A stretch of 5,824 nucleotides of DNA. Source: Bacteroidales bacterium (GTDB lineage: Bacteria; Bacteroidota; Bacteroidia; Bacteroidales; NBLH01). Where the stretch lies: contig JALSLF010000629.1 of assembly GCA_026988445.1 (NCBI GenBank), positions 1-5,824 of the forward strand, given 5' to 3'. The number at the start of each line of letters is the position of its first letter. Within the stretch, counting starts at the first letter, position 1. The translations under genes were made by a program, and so were the position numbers. Positions 1 to 5,824 of the stretch are shown piece after piece. Below the pieces are notes generated by a model that saw only the letters and a list, made by a program, of their open reading frames with translations, had not been told where the DNA came from and ran no database searches.

Positions 1-2
1 TC

Positions 3-1358
3 CATTCTTAAATTTAATAAAAGTGTTAAAAGCTCATCAAGTTTATCAGCACCACCGGTTTGTGCATTTTCATTTTTTAAGCCGGCAATTTCATACACAA
101 AATCATGATATAATTGTTTTAAATCTTTTAAATCTTCGGCGCTAATACTTTCGGTACCGGCAGCAACTGAGTTAATGAATTTTACCGTATCAAACAGGTG
201 TGCAAAAAGTATGGGTGTATTCAAATCATCATTTAAGGCATCAAAACATCTTTGTTTTAGAGCTTGAATATCAAAGCTTGATTTATCAGATGTTTTTAAT
301 TTATCCAATTTATCCATTGCGGCAAAAAGGCGTGTTAAACCTTTTTCGGCAGATTGCAAAGCTTCGTTTGAAAAATCGAGCGGACTGCGATAATGTGCCT
401 GTAAAATAAAAAACCGAATGGTCATTGGTGAATAGGCGCGCTCTAACAATTTATGATTTCCGGTAAAAAATTCTTCGAGTGTGATAAAATTACCCAATGA
501 TTTGCCCATTTTTTGTCCGTCGATGGTTATCATGTTGTTGTGCATCCAGTAATGCACTGATTCCTCACCGTTTGCAGCGGTTGATTGTGCAATTTCGCAT
601 TCGTGATGCGGAAAAAGCAAATCCATACCTCCGCCGTGAATGTCAAATTTTTCGCCAAGGTATTTTGTACTCATTACAGAACACTCCAAGTGCCAACCGG
701 GGAAACCATCACTCCACTCAGAGGGCCAGCGCATGATGTGCTCGGGCGAAGCTTTTTTCCAGAGTGCAAAATCAAAGGGATTTTTTTTCTCATCTTGTCC
801 GTCAAGTTCGCGGGTATTGCTTTGCAAATCATCAATTACCCTGCCCGATAATTTTCCGTATTTGTATTTTTGATTGTATTTTTCAACATCAAAGTAAATG
901 GAACCGTTTTTTTCGTAGGCATAACCGTTATCGAGTATTTTTTTTACCATAAGTTGTTGCTCAATAATATGCCCCGAAGCATGGGGTTCGATGCTTGGCG
1001 GCAAGGTATTGAGTGCTTTCATTTTTTCATGGTAGGAATTGGTATAAAACTGTACTATTTCCATTGGCTCCAATTCTTCTAAACGTGCCTTTTTGGCAAT
1101 TTTATCTTCACCGTGGTCGGCATCGTTTTCGAGATGACCTACATCGGTAATGTTACGAACGTAGCGTACTTTATAACCTATGTATTGCAGATATCTGAAT
1201 AGTACATCGTAAGTTATTGCGGGGCGTGCATGACCCAAATGTGGTTCGCCATAAACAGTTGGGCCGCAAACATACATACCTACATGTGGCGGGTTTAAAG
1301 GTTTAAATTCTTCTTTTTTACGACTTAAAGTATTGTAAATGTGTAATTTATTTTCCAT
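3..1358 (-). CDS. cysS: Cysteinyl-tRNA synthetase, 3' end missing
   Basis: This class I aminoacyl-tRNA synthetase charges tRNA-Cys with cysteine in the cytoplasm, using ATP. I translated it from the reverse strand: 452 codons are visible without a stop, starting MENKLHIYNTLSRKKEEF. The class I HIGH motif appears as HLGH at residues 40-43, inside VCGPTVYGEPHLGHARP, and the KMSKS motif appears as KMGKS at 283-287. The zinc ligands of the E. coli enzyme (C28, C209, H234, E238) align with C31, C226, H251 and E255. Also conserved are NITDVGH, LDGQDEKKNPFDFALWKK, GWHLECS and DDLNTP. Family members are usually about 460-500 residues, so roughly the last 10-40 residues lie beyond the left edge. The ATG at 1356-1358 is chosen because the protein matches from its first residues and a TAnnTTTG promoter element lies just upstream. 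There is no clear ribosome binding site, as is common in Bacteroidetes. The assignment is secure. Confidence 0.97.
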   Translation of the reverse strand, partial: MENKLHIYNTLSRKKEEFKPLNPPHVGMYVCGPTVYGEPHLGHARPAITYDVLFRYLQYIGYKVRYVRNITDVGHLENDADHGEDKIAKKARLEELEPMEIVQFYTNSYHEKMKALNTLPPSIEPHASGHIIEQQLMVKKILDNGYAYEKNGSIYFDVEKYNQKYKYGKLSGRVIDDLQSNTRELDGQDEKKNPFDFALWKKASPEHIMRWPSEWSDGFPGWHLECSVMSTKYLGEKFDIHGGGMDLLFPHHECEIAQSTAANGEESVHYWMHNNMITIDGQKMGKSLGNFITLEEFFTGNHKLLERAYSPMTIRFFILQAHYRSPLDFSNEALQSAEKGLTRLFAAMDKLDKLKTSDKSSFDIQALKQRCFDALNDDLNTPILFAHLFDTVKFINSVAAGTESISAEDLKDLKQLYHDFVYEIAGLKNENAQTGGADKLDELLTLLLNLRM

Positions 1359-1379
1359 TGTTGTTTGTTTTAAAGATTG

Positions 1380-1387
1380 CAAAGTTA
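1380..1387 (-). promoter_or_regulatory. Putative cysS promoter, -7 element
   Basis: On the minus strand this reads TAACTTTG, an exact match to the Bacteroidetes -7 consensus TAnnTTTG. It sits 21 bases before the cysS ATG, giving a predicted leader of about 15 nt. I see no good TTTG/TTG -33 element at the usual 19-21 base spacing. The call rests on the -7 match and its position. Confidence 0.45.
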
Positions 1388-1411
1388 AAAAATAAAATAT
1401 TAACTGCTTGC

Positions 1412-1471
1412 ATTGTTGAATTGTTATATTGTTAAAACTTGTCCGACTGTCGGCGGATTGTTGAATTGTTA
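1412..1471. repeat. Pair of 15-bp direct repeats
   Basis: ATTGTTGAATTGTTA occurs at 1412-1426 and again, exactly, at 1457-1471, a period of 45 bp. Between the copies, at 1443-1453, lies CCGACTGTCGG, a small inverted repeat with CCGA/TCGG arms. A related CCGATTGGCGG follows the second copy at about 1472-1482. The repeats lie upstream of the cysS promoter element. Low-complexity TTGTTGAATTGTT strings are, as I recall, common between genes in Bacteroidetes, so a specific role is not implied. Confidence 0.6.
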
Positions 1472-1563
1472 CCGATTGGCGGTTTTTGCCATGATTTTAT
1501 CATTAGCTAATTTATTGAGCGTGTGAGCAGGATAAACCGGTAAATACAGATATATGCGTGTTT

Positions 1564-1709
1564 GCGGCAGGGATTGTAGCGGATAGCCCGCAAGCCGTAA
1601 AAGCTACAAAACCCGCCGGAAAAGAGCGACCAACGGAAGCTACTTTTCCTGCGTTTGGTTTTGTGCTTTTAGGGCTGAGGACTATGAGCGGAAAGCCCGT
1701 AGCCGCCCT
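1564..1709. repeat. Foldable GC-rich intergenic element, possible dispersed repeat
   Basis: This block is visibly richer in G+C than its surroundings and is full of complementary segments. Two related arms, AGCGGATAGCCCG (1578-1590) and AGCGGAAAGCCCG (1687-1699), are each followed within four bases by AGCCG. Outer pairing: GCGGC 1564-1568 with GCCGC 1702-1706, then GGG 1570-1572 with CCC 1696-1698. Central hairpin: ACAAAACC 1606-1613 with GGTTTTGT 1657-1664, CGC 1614-1616 with GCG 1651-1653, and GGAAAAG 1618-1624 with CTTTTCC 1643-1649, leaving an 18-nt loop. An alternative stem pairs TTGTAGC 1574-1580 with GCTACAA 1603-1609 and conflicts with the base of the central hairpin. From memory, GCGGAAAGCCCG-like strings recur between genes in many Bacteroidetes, which suggests a dispersed element or structured RNA. 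I cannot tell which strand, if either, is functional. The folding is seen in the sequence; the family identity is inference. Confidence 0.55.
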
Positions 1710-1771
1710 AATAAAAATAATTTTAGATACAACAACAGTATGGACAAAGCTTTGTGGTATAGAGCTTTTTG

Positions 1772-2638
1772 CTAATTTCTAATTGTTTTAACAATGCGTC
1801 CGTCTTCATAAATTACTGTTTTGATAAGTTTTCCTGTGGATGTATAGTAATATTTTTTACCTTTTATTAATCTACCGTTTCTAAATTCGCCTTCGCGGTC
1901 AATTTTTTGATGTGCATTATAGAGTTTATGGTAACCGTTTCCGGTAAATGCCTGATAGGTAGTATTGGTTTGAGTAACATGCTCTTTGCTGACTGTTGCA
2001 TTTGTATCGTCAGGGATATCTTCGACCGTAACTTTTTTTTCGGCATAAAATTTTGAAGAACTTGCGTTGAATGAACCGGCTGCGAATATTTTTTCGGATT
2101 TTACTCCTCCGTCTTCATAATATTCTTTAATTACTCCGTTTTCTTTGCCGTCTTGCCAATCACCTTCGATACGGATTTTACCGCTTTCATAATAGTACTT
2201 TTGTTTGCCCGAACGTTTGCCGTTTTCATTAAAGCTCCATTCGTAGGCTTTGTTGCCGTTTTCGTAATAATAATTGTATTTACCTACCCATTTTGTACCT
2301 TTCCAAACTCCTTCTTCGGAGAGTTTTCCGTTTTTGTAATAAATGCGCGCATATCCGTTGGGGCGATTATTTACATAGGTAATTTCTGATTTTAATACTC
2401 CGTTGGGGTAGTAGGTTTTCCAAACTCCGTTTTTGCGGTTATTCAGATAGTTTCCTTCTTTTTCGATTTTCGATGAATCGCCATCGGCAAAATAGATCCA
2501 ATATCCGAACTTTCTGTTATTTTCATCTACTCGATTAATGGTGTCCCAATCGACAACAGGCTTTGATTGCGCAAATAGCGGAATTTGAACAAGTAAAACC
2601 AAAAATAATAATATTTGTTTGACACCCAAAAAGTTCAT
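1772..2638 (-). CDS. Exported MORN_2 (YwqK-like) repeat protein
   Basis: A 288-residue protein of unknown function. Residues 1-24 look like a signal peptide: a short N-region with one lysine, a hydrophobic core ILLFLVLLVQIPLFA and a likely cut after LFA before QSKP. The mature protein is therefore probably periplasmic or surface exposed. The rest is mostly repeats of about 24 residues of the MORN_2 type (pattern G.W..YY.NG.....EG.Y..G...G), often labelled YwqK-family antitoxin. I count about six units over residues 45-185 (YWIYFADG, WKTYYPNG, ARIYYKNG, YNYYYENG, QKYYYESG, IKEYYEDG). A Ser/Thr-rich non-repeat insert follows at about 186-232, then roughly two more units to the C terminus (HKLYNAHQ, KKYYYTSTG). 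Such repeats form beta-hairpin scaffolds; no catalytic motif is visible. The antitoxin label is inherited family naming, and no toxin gene is adjacent. The ATG at 2638 is supported by the signal peptide starting immediately. I found no clear TAnnTTTG element upstream, so transcription may come from its own unrecognised promoter or by read-through from the gene 123 bp upstream. Confidence 0.85.
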   Translation of the reverse strand: MNFLGVKQILLFLVLLVQIPLFAQSKPVVDWDTINRVDENNRKFGYWIYFADGDSSKIEKEGNYLNNRKNGVWKTYYPNGVLKSEITYVNNRPNGYARIYYKNGKLSEEGVWKGTKWVGKYNYYYENGNKAYEWSFNENGKRSGKQKYYYESGKIRIEGDWQDGKENGVIKEYYEDGGVKSEKIFAAGSFNASSSKFYAEKKVTVEDIPDDTNATVSKEHVTQTNTTYQAFTGNGYHKLYNAHQKIDREGEFRNGRLIKGKKYYYTSTGKLIKTVIYEDGRIVKTIRN

Positions 2639-2761
2639 ATACTATATAGCTAATTTCTTTATTATATTATACGTAGTTTCGTTTAAAATGTTGCAAAAAA
2701 TTGTAAATCAAAGTTTAAAATTTGTACGATAATTTTCCAAAATACAAAATAAATTAACTAA

Positions 2762-4885
2762 TTATTTGCAATATTGCTTTATTGCATCTTTTGCGTAAAC
2801 ATAATTTAAGTTGAGTGCAATCTGTAAATCTTTACACCCTTCATTTTGTTTTTTTATTTTTATTAAATCGATACCTCTAAAATAATATGCCGCAGCATTT
2901 TGATTATCTAACTCAATAACCTTGCTAAAATCAGCAATTGAATTGTTTAATTTTCCAATTTTTCGATATGCAATTCCTCTATTAAGATACGCCGTGATAA
3001 ATTTGGGGTCTAATTCAATGGCTTTGTTATAATCAGCAATAGCTCCTTCAAAATCTTTTGCATGGTCTTTTGCCAATCCTCTGTTTGAGTAAATGGATGC
3101 ATTTTCCGGATTTATAAGTAATGCTTTATTAAAATCGGCAATGGCTTTGGTTAATAAACCCAGTTTACCTTTAGCTACTCCACGGTTCACCAATGCTTCT
3201 TCAAACTTAGGATTTAACGCTAATGCTTTATCATAATCTTGCAATGCCTGTTGTAATAAACGGTTTCTTTTTTTGTAATTACTTTGATAATCTGCATAAT
3301 TTTCAAGTGTAACGGCACGACTGTGATAGGCTTCTACAAATTTATCATCGAACATAAGTGCTTTTTCAAAATCGGCAAGTGCCGGACGAAAAAGAGAAGT
3401 ATCACCGGTTTCTTTTGCCAATTCTTTACGTGCCATTCCACGATTATAAAAAGCATGTTTGTAGTCGGGCTTATAGATAATGGCTTTGGTGAAATCTTCA
3501 ATCGCTCCACGGTGGTCTTTGTTCCTATCTTTTGTGCTTCCGCGATTATTTAGAGCTACTACTGCGGTTGGTGATTTTTCAATGGTATCGTCCCAAAGCG
3601 TCATACTGTTTTGCCAAACTTTACAGCGATTAAAGGAAAGAAAAGATAAAAGTATAATGTATAGGAAAAAAATGATTTTTAAAGGATTTGCAAATTTTGC
3701 ATGCTTATCAATAATTTGAAATAAAAAATGCGAAAGAAACAAAACAAAACCAATAGAAGGAATATAAGCATAGCGATCTGCCATAATTGCACTCCCAACG
3801 GGTATTAATTGTAAAAGCAAAGCAATATTGATAATAAAAAATGCTATGGAAAAAGCATACACTTTATTTCTTTTTAAGAAATAAAAAAATGAATAAACAA
3901 CTAATAAAGAAGGTATTAAAAATAACCAATAATATCCGGGAACGGTTTTATTGATAATATCGGGGTATGGATATATTGCCGATAAGTTTAGCGGAAGCAG
4001 AAGTTTTATAATGTATTGCGTAAATGCATATCCGGCAAAGGCTATCCGTTTATACAAAGCATAACTTTCGTCGCCATGAAGAGCATTACCTTCTTTTTGT
4101 GCATAAATGGCTATTATTCCAAATATTAATGCCAATATAAAATAAGGTATTTTTTCAAGAATTACTTTTTTATCCAAAAGTTTACGGTTGTATAAAAAGT
4201 CAATTGCCAAGAGGCTAACTGCCAAAGAAACTGCTTGTCCTTTGGATAAAAGGGAGAGAATAAATAAAAATAATGAATAAAAATAATATTTAATATTCTT
4301 TTTATCTATATAATAAAGGTATGCTATAAGCGAAGCTATAAAAAACAGGGCATAAAGAACATCTTTGCGTTCAGATACCCAAGCAACGGACTCTACATGC
4401 AGGGTATTTACACCGAATAATAAACCGGCAAAAAAAGCAATATCGAAACGTTTTATAAGCAAAAACACCAACCAAAATACCAATAAACTGTTTATAATGT
4501 GTAAAAGAATATTGGTAAAATGATAAATCCATGCACGGATTTCGCCTTCACTGTTTTCGCCACCAATTTTATAATCTAATGAAAGCGAAAGCATTGCCAA
4601 AGGGTGGTAATTTCCCATATAATATTCGGAAAATATAGTTTTTAAATTTTCAGCCGAGAGTTCTTTTAATGTAGGATTTTCAAGCACATAGCTTTTATCG
4701 TCCCAATTAGTCAATTCGGCTTTAAATGCTGGTATGTAGGCAATTGTAGTAAAAGTAATAATTATTAAAGATGCAATAATCCATGAATTTTTGCTCGTAT
4801 TTTTATTAACAAACTCTTTTTTTAAAGAAGTATGCCGTACCCCTTTTTTAGCGTTAGTTTTTATTTTTTTACTTTGCCGTTTCAT
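2762..4885 (-). CDS. TMTC-like polytopic membrane protein with TPR repeats
   Basis: A 707-residue inner-membrane protein in two parts. After a lysine-rich N terminus (1-34) come roughly ten hydrophobic segments between about 35 and 419. Motifs in this part resemble GT-C glycosyltransferases and the eukaryotic TMTC O-mannosyltransferases: NWDD at 60-63 after the first membrane segment (the usual place for the GT-C acidic residue), HVESVAWVSERKDVL at 163-177, LLSKGQA at 212-218 and ADRYAYIPSIGF at 369-380. Residues about 440-700 form some seven TPR units with the usual N-RG-A...A..D..KA....P pattern; one unit (about 484-510) is stretched by an insert. Inferred role: a lipid-linked-sugar-dependent glycosyltransferase with a TPR domain on the non-cytoplasmic side for binding acceptor proteins. 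Neither the substrate nor the activity can be read from the sequence, and annotation often stops at TPR repeat protein. The ATG at 4885 is supported by a TTG-N19-TAAATTTG promoter ending about 20 bases upstream. The gene is divergent from cysC. I see no frameshift or truncation. Confidence 0.85.
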   Translation of the reverse strand: MKRQSKKIKTNAKKGVRHTSLKKEFVNKNTSKNSWIIASLIIITFTTIAYIPAFKAELTNWDDKSYVLENPTLKELSAENLKTIFSEYYMGNYHPLAMLSLSLDYKIGGENSEGEIRAWIYHFTNILLHIINSLLVFWLVFLLIKRFDIAFFAGLLFGVNTLHVESVAWVSERKDVLYALFFIASLIAYLYYIDKKNIKYYFYSLFLFILSLLSKGQAVSLAVSLLAIDFLYNRKLLDKKVILEKIPYFILALIFGIIAIYAQKEGNALHGDESYALYKRIAFAGYAFTQYIIKLLLPLNLSAIYPYPDIINKTVPGYYWLFLIPSLLVVYSFFYFLKRNKVYAFSIAFFIINIALLLQLIPVGSAIMADRYAYIPSIGFVLFLSHFLFQIIDKHAKFANPLKIIFFLYIILLSFLSFNRCKVWQNSMTLWDDTIEKSPTAVVALNNRGSTKDRNKDHRGAIEDFTKAIIYKPDYKHAFYNRGMARKELAKETGDTSLFRPALADFEKALMFDDKFVEAYHSRAVTLENYADYQSNYKKRNRLLQQALQDYDKALALNPKFEEALVNRGVAKGKLGLLTKAIADFNKALLINPENASIYSNRGLAKDHAKDFEGAIADYNKAIELDPKFITAYLNRGIAYRKIGKLNNSIADFSKVIELDNQNAAAYYFRGIDLIKIKKQNEGCKDLQIALNLNYVYAKDAIKQYCK

Positions 4886-4905
4886 TTAAGATTATTTGTA
4901 TCTGA

Positions 4906-4936
4906 CAAATTTATAACTTTCCATTAAATGGACAAG
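4906..4936 (-). promoter_or_regulatory. Putative promoter of the TMTC-like gene
   Basis: Read on the minus strand, CTTG (4936-4933) is followed by 19 bases and then TAAATTTG (4913-4906). This fits the Bacteroidetes pattern TTTG-N19-TAnnTTTG well, with one mismatch in the -33 element. Transcription would start near 4899-4900, leaving a leader of about 15 nt before the ATG at 4885. The spacer is occupied by an inverted repeat that is listed separately. Confidence 0.6.
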
Positions 4937-4938
4937 TT
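4915..4938. promoter_or_regulatory. Inverted repeat within promoter, candidate operator
   Basis: Left arm AACTTTCCATT (4915-4925), one central base, right arm AATGGACAAGTT (4927-4938). The arms are complementary over 11 bp, with one unpaired C (4933) in the right arm. The dyad fills the spacer and covers the -33 element of the leftward promoter, and it lies upstream of the predicted transcription start. It would therefore act on DNA, as a protein-binding site, rather than in that transcript. It is also about 90 bp upstream of the cysC -7 element. No regulator gene is nearby. A chance dyad in AT-rich DNA is possible, although the arms include a TCCATT/AATGGA core that is not purely A/T. Confidence 0.4.
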
Positions 4939-5000
4939 GAATAGATTATTAGTTGCATAATATATTTTAAGATTATGATTAAATTATCTTTTGTTACCCA

Positions 5001-5032
5001 TTGATTTAGCTTAGATTATTTTGTTATTTTTG
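5001..5032 (+). promoter_or_regulatory. Putative cysC promoter
   Basis: TTG at 5001-5003 and TATTTTTG at 5025-5032 (exact to TAnnTTTG) are separated by 21 bases, close to the usual Bacteroidetes spacing. The predicted start near 5038-5040 gives a leader of about 40 nt before the ATG at 5079. This also argues against the upstream in-frame TTG at 5046, which would leave almost no leader. Confidence 0.55.
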
Positions 5033-5078
5033 CCACGAAAAGTTTTTGCAAGCTAAAAAAATTAAATTTTCACAAATC

Positions 5079-5687
5079 ATGAAAGAAAAACAAGGCGAAA
5101 ATATATTTCCTGTTTTTGAACAAATAATTAACCGGAGCAAAAAAGAAAAATTATTAAAACAGAAAGCTAAGGTTATTTGGTTAACAGGGCTTTCCGGTTC
5201 CGGTAAAACTACTGTTGGAGCTGCCTTTGAAAAAGAATTGTATAATAGAGGTTTTTTAACACAAATATTGGATGGCGATAATATTCGTACGGGAATTAAC
5301 AAAAACCTTAAATTTAGTGTTGAAGACCGTTTGGAAAATATTCGTAGAATTGCAGAAGTAACCAAGCTTTTTTTAAACTGCGGAGTAATTACCATTAATT
5401 GCTTTATAACTCCTACCGAAGATATTCGCCAAATAGCAAGAGATATTATTGGTGCGGAAAATATGATTGAAATTTACATCAGTACACCCGTAGAGGTTTG
5501 CGAACAACGCGATATAAAAGGTTTATATAAAAAAGCACGCGCCGGAGAAATTAAAAATTTTACCGGTATCAGCTCACCTTTTGAAAAGCCGGTACATGCG
5601 GTTTTAGAAATTAATACCGGAGAATTGAGTTTAAAAGAATCGGTAGATAAATTATTAGAAGTGGTTTTAAAAGAAATAACTTATTAA
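5079..5687 (+). CDS. cysC: Adenylyl-sulfate (APS) kinase
   Basis: This cytoplasmic kinase phosphorylates APS at the 3' position with ATP to make PAPS, the donor for sulfate reduction or sulfotransferases. From the ATG at 5079 it has 202 residues, normal for the family. Visible motifs: Walker A GLSGSGKT at 37-44, DGDN at 65-68 followed by IR, NIRRIAEV at 87-94, and the highly conserved KGLYKKARAGEIKNFTGI at 147-164. The N-terminal ENIFPVFEQI...KEKLLKQ segment is, as I recall, typical of Bacteroidetes CysC. Residue T111 (in FITPTED) occupies the position of Ser109 in E. coli CysC (FISPHR), the residue reported to be phosphorylated there. An in-frame TTG at 5046 would add 11 residues; ATG is preferred because of the promoter and family length. 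The gene appears to be alone: no sulfate adenylyltransferase or PAPS reductase is in the window. A weak hairpin AGGTA/TACCT (5687-5705) follows the stop without a T-run, so termination there is unconvincing. Confidence 0.95.
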   Translation: MKEKQGENIFPVFEQIINRSKKEKLLKQKAKVIWLTGLSGSGKTTVGAAFEKELYNRGFLTQILDGDNIRTGINKNLKFSVEDRLENIRRIAEVTKLFLNCGVITINCFITPTEDIRQIARDIIGAENMIEIYISTPVEVCEQRDIKGLYKKARAGEIKNFTGISSPFEKPVHAVLEINTGELSLKESVDKLLEVVLKEITY

Positions 5688-5752
5688 GGTAGTTTGTTAA
5701 TACCTAAATTGATATAAGGCAAATTTTTAATTTAGTTTTTTGAGTAAATTAT

Positions 5753-5760
5753 TATCTTTG
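5753..5760 (+). promoter_or_regulatory. Putative -7 promoter element before the right-edge gene
   Basis: TATCTTTG matches TAnnTTTG exactly and lies 38 bases before the ATG at 5799. The -33 side is weak: the best candidate at sensible spacing is TTTA at 5731-5734. The element suggests that the downstream gene has its own promoter rather than depending on cysC read-through. Confidence 0.5.
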
Positions 5761-5798
5761 CCCTAAATTTTCTTGCAAAAAAGATAATATTATTCATC

Positions 5799-5824
5799 AT
5801 GATAGATAAAATACAAGAGCTGAT
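5799..5824 (+). CDS. Start of a gene cut by the window edge, possibly pheS
   Basis: Only eight full codons are visible, reading MIDKIQEL and then a partial codon beginning AT. The placement after a promoter element and a 38-base AT-rich leader supports a real start. The peptide resembles the beginning of Bacteroidetes phenylalanyl-tRNA synthetase alpha subunits, which I recall as starting MI(D/A)KI(K/Q)... . Eight residues are far too few to settle this, so no symbol is assigned. The leader shows no attenuator-like structure that I can find. Confidence 0.5.

Larger units (their letters stand above)
1359..1771. other. 413-bp intergenic region without a credible gene
   Basis: This gap separates the cysS start from the stop codon of the MORN-repeat gene; both are transcribed leftward. 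From left to right it holds the cysS leader and -7 element, a pair of 15-bp direct repeats (1412-1471), an AT-rich stretch with nothing recognisable (about 1490-1560), the GC-richer foldable block at 1564-1709, and a short AT-rich tail. A GTG-initiated 74-codon plus-strand reading frame (1558-1782) spans the foldable block. It has no recognisable domain and I do not call it a gene. No tRNA or riboswitch known to me is evident. Confidence 0.7.

Noticed and set aside
200..1082. Several short plus-strand reading frames of 60-90 codons.
   Set aside because: They are antisense shadows of cysS, whose minus-strand frame is continuous and carries all family motifs.
1746..1768. AAAGCT/AGCTTT hairpin just after the MORN gene stop, as a terminator.
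   Set aside because: Only 6 bp with an 11-base loop, and no T-run follows it in the direction of transcription.
1558..1782. A 74-codon plus-strand reading frame starting with GTG across the foldable block.
   Set aside because: It follows the repeat element, has no recognisable domain and no ribosome site or promoter, and overlaps the end of the MORN gene on the other strand. More likely a chance opening in GC-richer repeat DNA.
1772..2638. A toxin-antitoxin system based on the YwqK antitoxin family label.
   Set aside because: The protein has a signal peptide and no small toxin-like gene is adjacent; the label reflects only the MORN_2 repeats.
2717..2736. AAAATT/AATTTT inverted repeat between the TPR and MORN genes, as a terminator.
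   Set aside because: The arms are pure A/T, expected by chance in this composition, and there is no following T-run on the minus strand.
4885..4976. TTTAAGATTAT repeated at 4885-4895 and 4966-4976 in the divergent promoter region.
   Set aside because: An AT-rich 11-mer, one copy of which overlaps the start codon of the TMTC-like gene; not persuasive as a binding site.
5046..5078. An in-frame TTG start that would extend CysC by 11 residues.
   Set aside because: It lies only 14 bases past the -7 element, leaving almost no leader. The ATG at 5079 begins where the family similarity begins.
5024..5395. A 123-codon minus-strand reading frame.
   Set aside because: It is antisense to cysC, which has intact catalytic motifs; the minus-strand product resembles nothing known.

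Overview
The window looks like an ordinary chromosomal segment from an AT-rich member of the Bacteroidetes (Bacteroidota). Three things point there. The cysteinyl-tRNA synthetase and the APS kinase read like Bacteroidetes versions of those enzymes, including the N-terminal ENIFPVFEQI...KEKLLKQ segment of CysC. Shine-Dalgarno sequences are absent or weak. Several gene starts are preceded by the Bacteroidetes sigma-factor -7 element TAnnTTTG. No tools were run, so family assignments rest on motif recognition.

Layout, left to right. (1) Positions 3-1358, minus strand: most of cysS, whose 3' end lies beyond the left edge. (2) Positions 1359-1771: a 413-bp region with no credible protein gene. It holds the cysS promoter, a pair of 15-bp direct repeats, and a GC-richer, strongly foldable block at 1564-1709 that resembles a dispersed Bacteroidetes intergenic element. 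(3) Positions 1772-2638, minus: an exported protein built of MORN_2 (YwqK-type) repeats. (4) Positions 2762-4885, minus: a 707-residue membrane protein with an N-terminal GT-C/TMTC-like multi-pass region and about seven C-terminal TPR repeats. (5) Positions 4886-5078: a divergent promoter region with a near-perfect 24-bp dyad between the -33 and -7 elements of gene 4. (6) Positions 5079-5687, plus: cysC, APS kinase. (7) From 5799, plus: the first eight codons of a gene cut by the right edge, possibly pheS.

The genes do not form one pathway. cysS (translation) and cysC (sulfate activation) both touch sulfur metabolism, but they are about 3.7 kb apart, on opposite strands, with separate promoters. 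No cysD, cysN, cysH or sulfotransferase gene is visible. The MORN and TPR proteins are both repeat proteins of the cell envelope and share a strand with a 123-bp gap, so read-through is possible but no functional link is shown. I found no CRISPR array, phage gene, transposase, tRNA or rRNA, and no convincing new multi-gene system. The items most worth a second look are the foldable intergenic block, the promoter dyad and the TMTC-like membrane protein.
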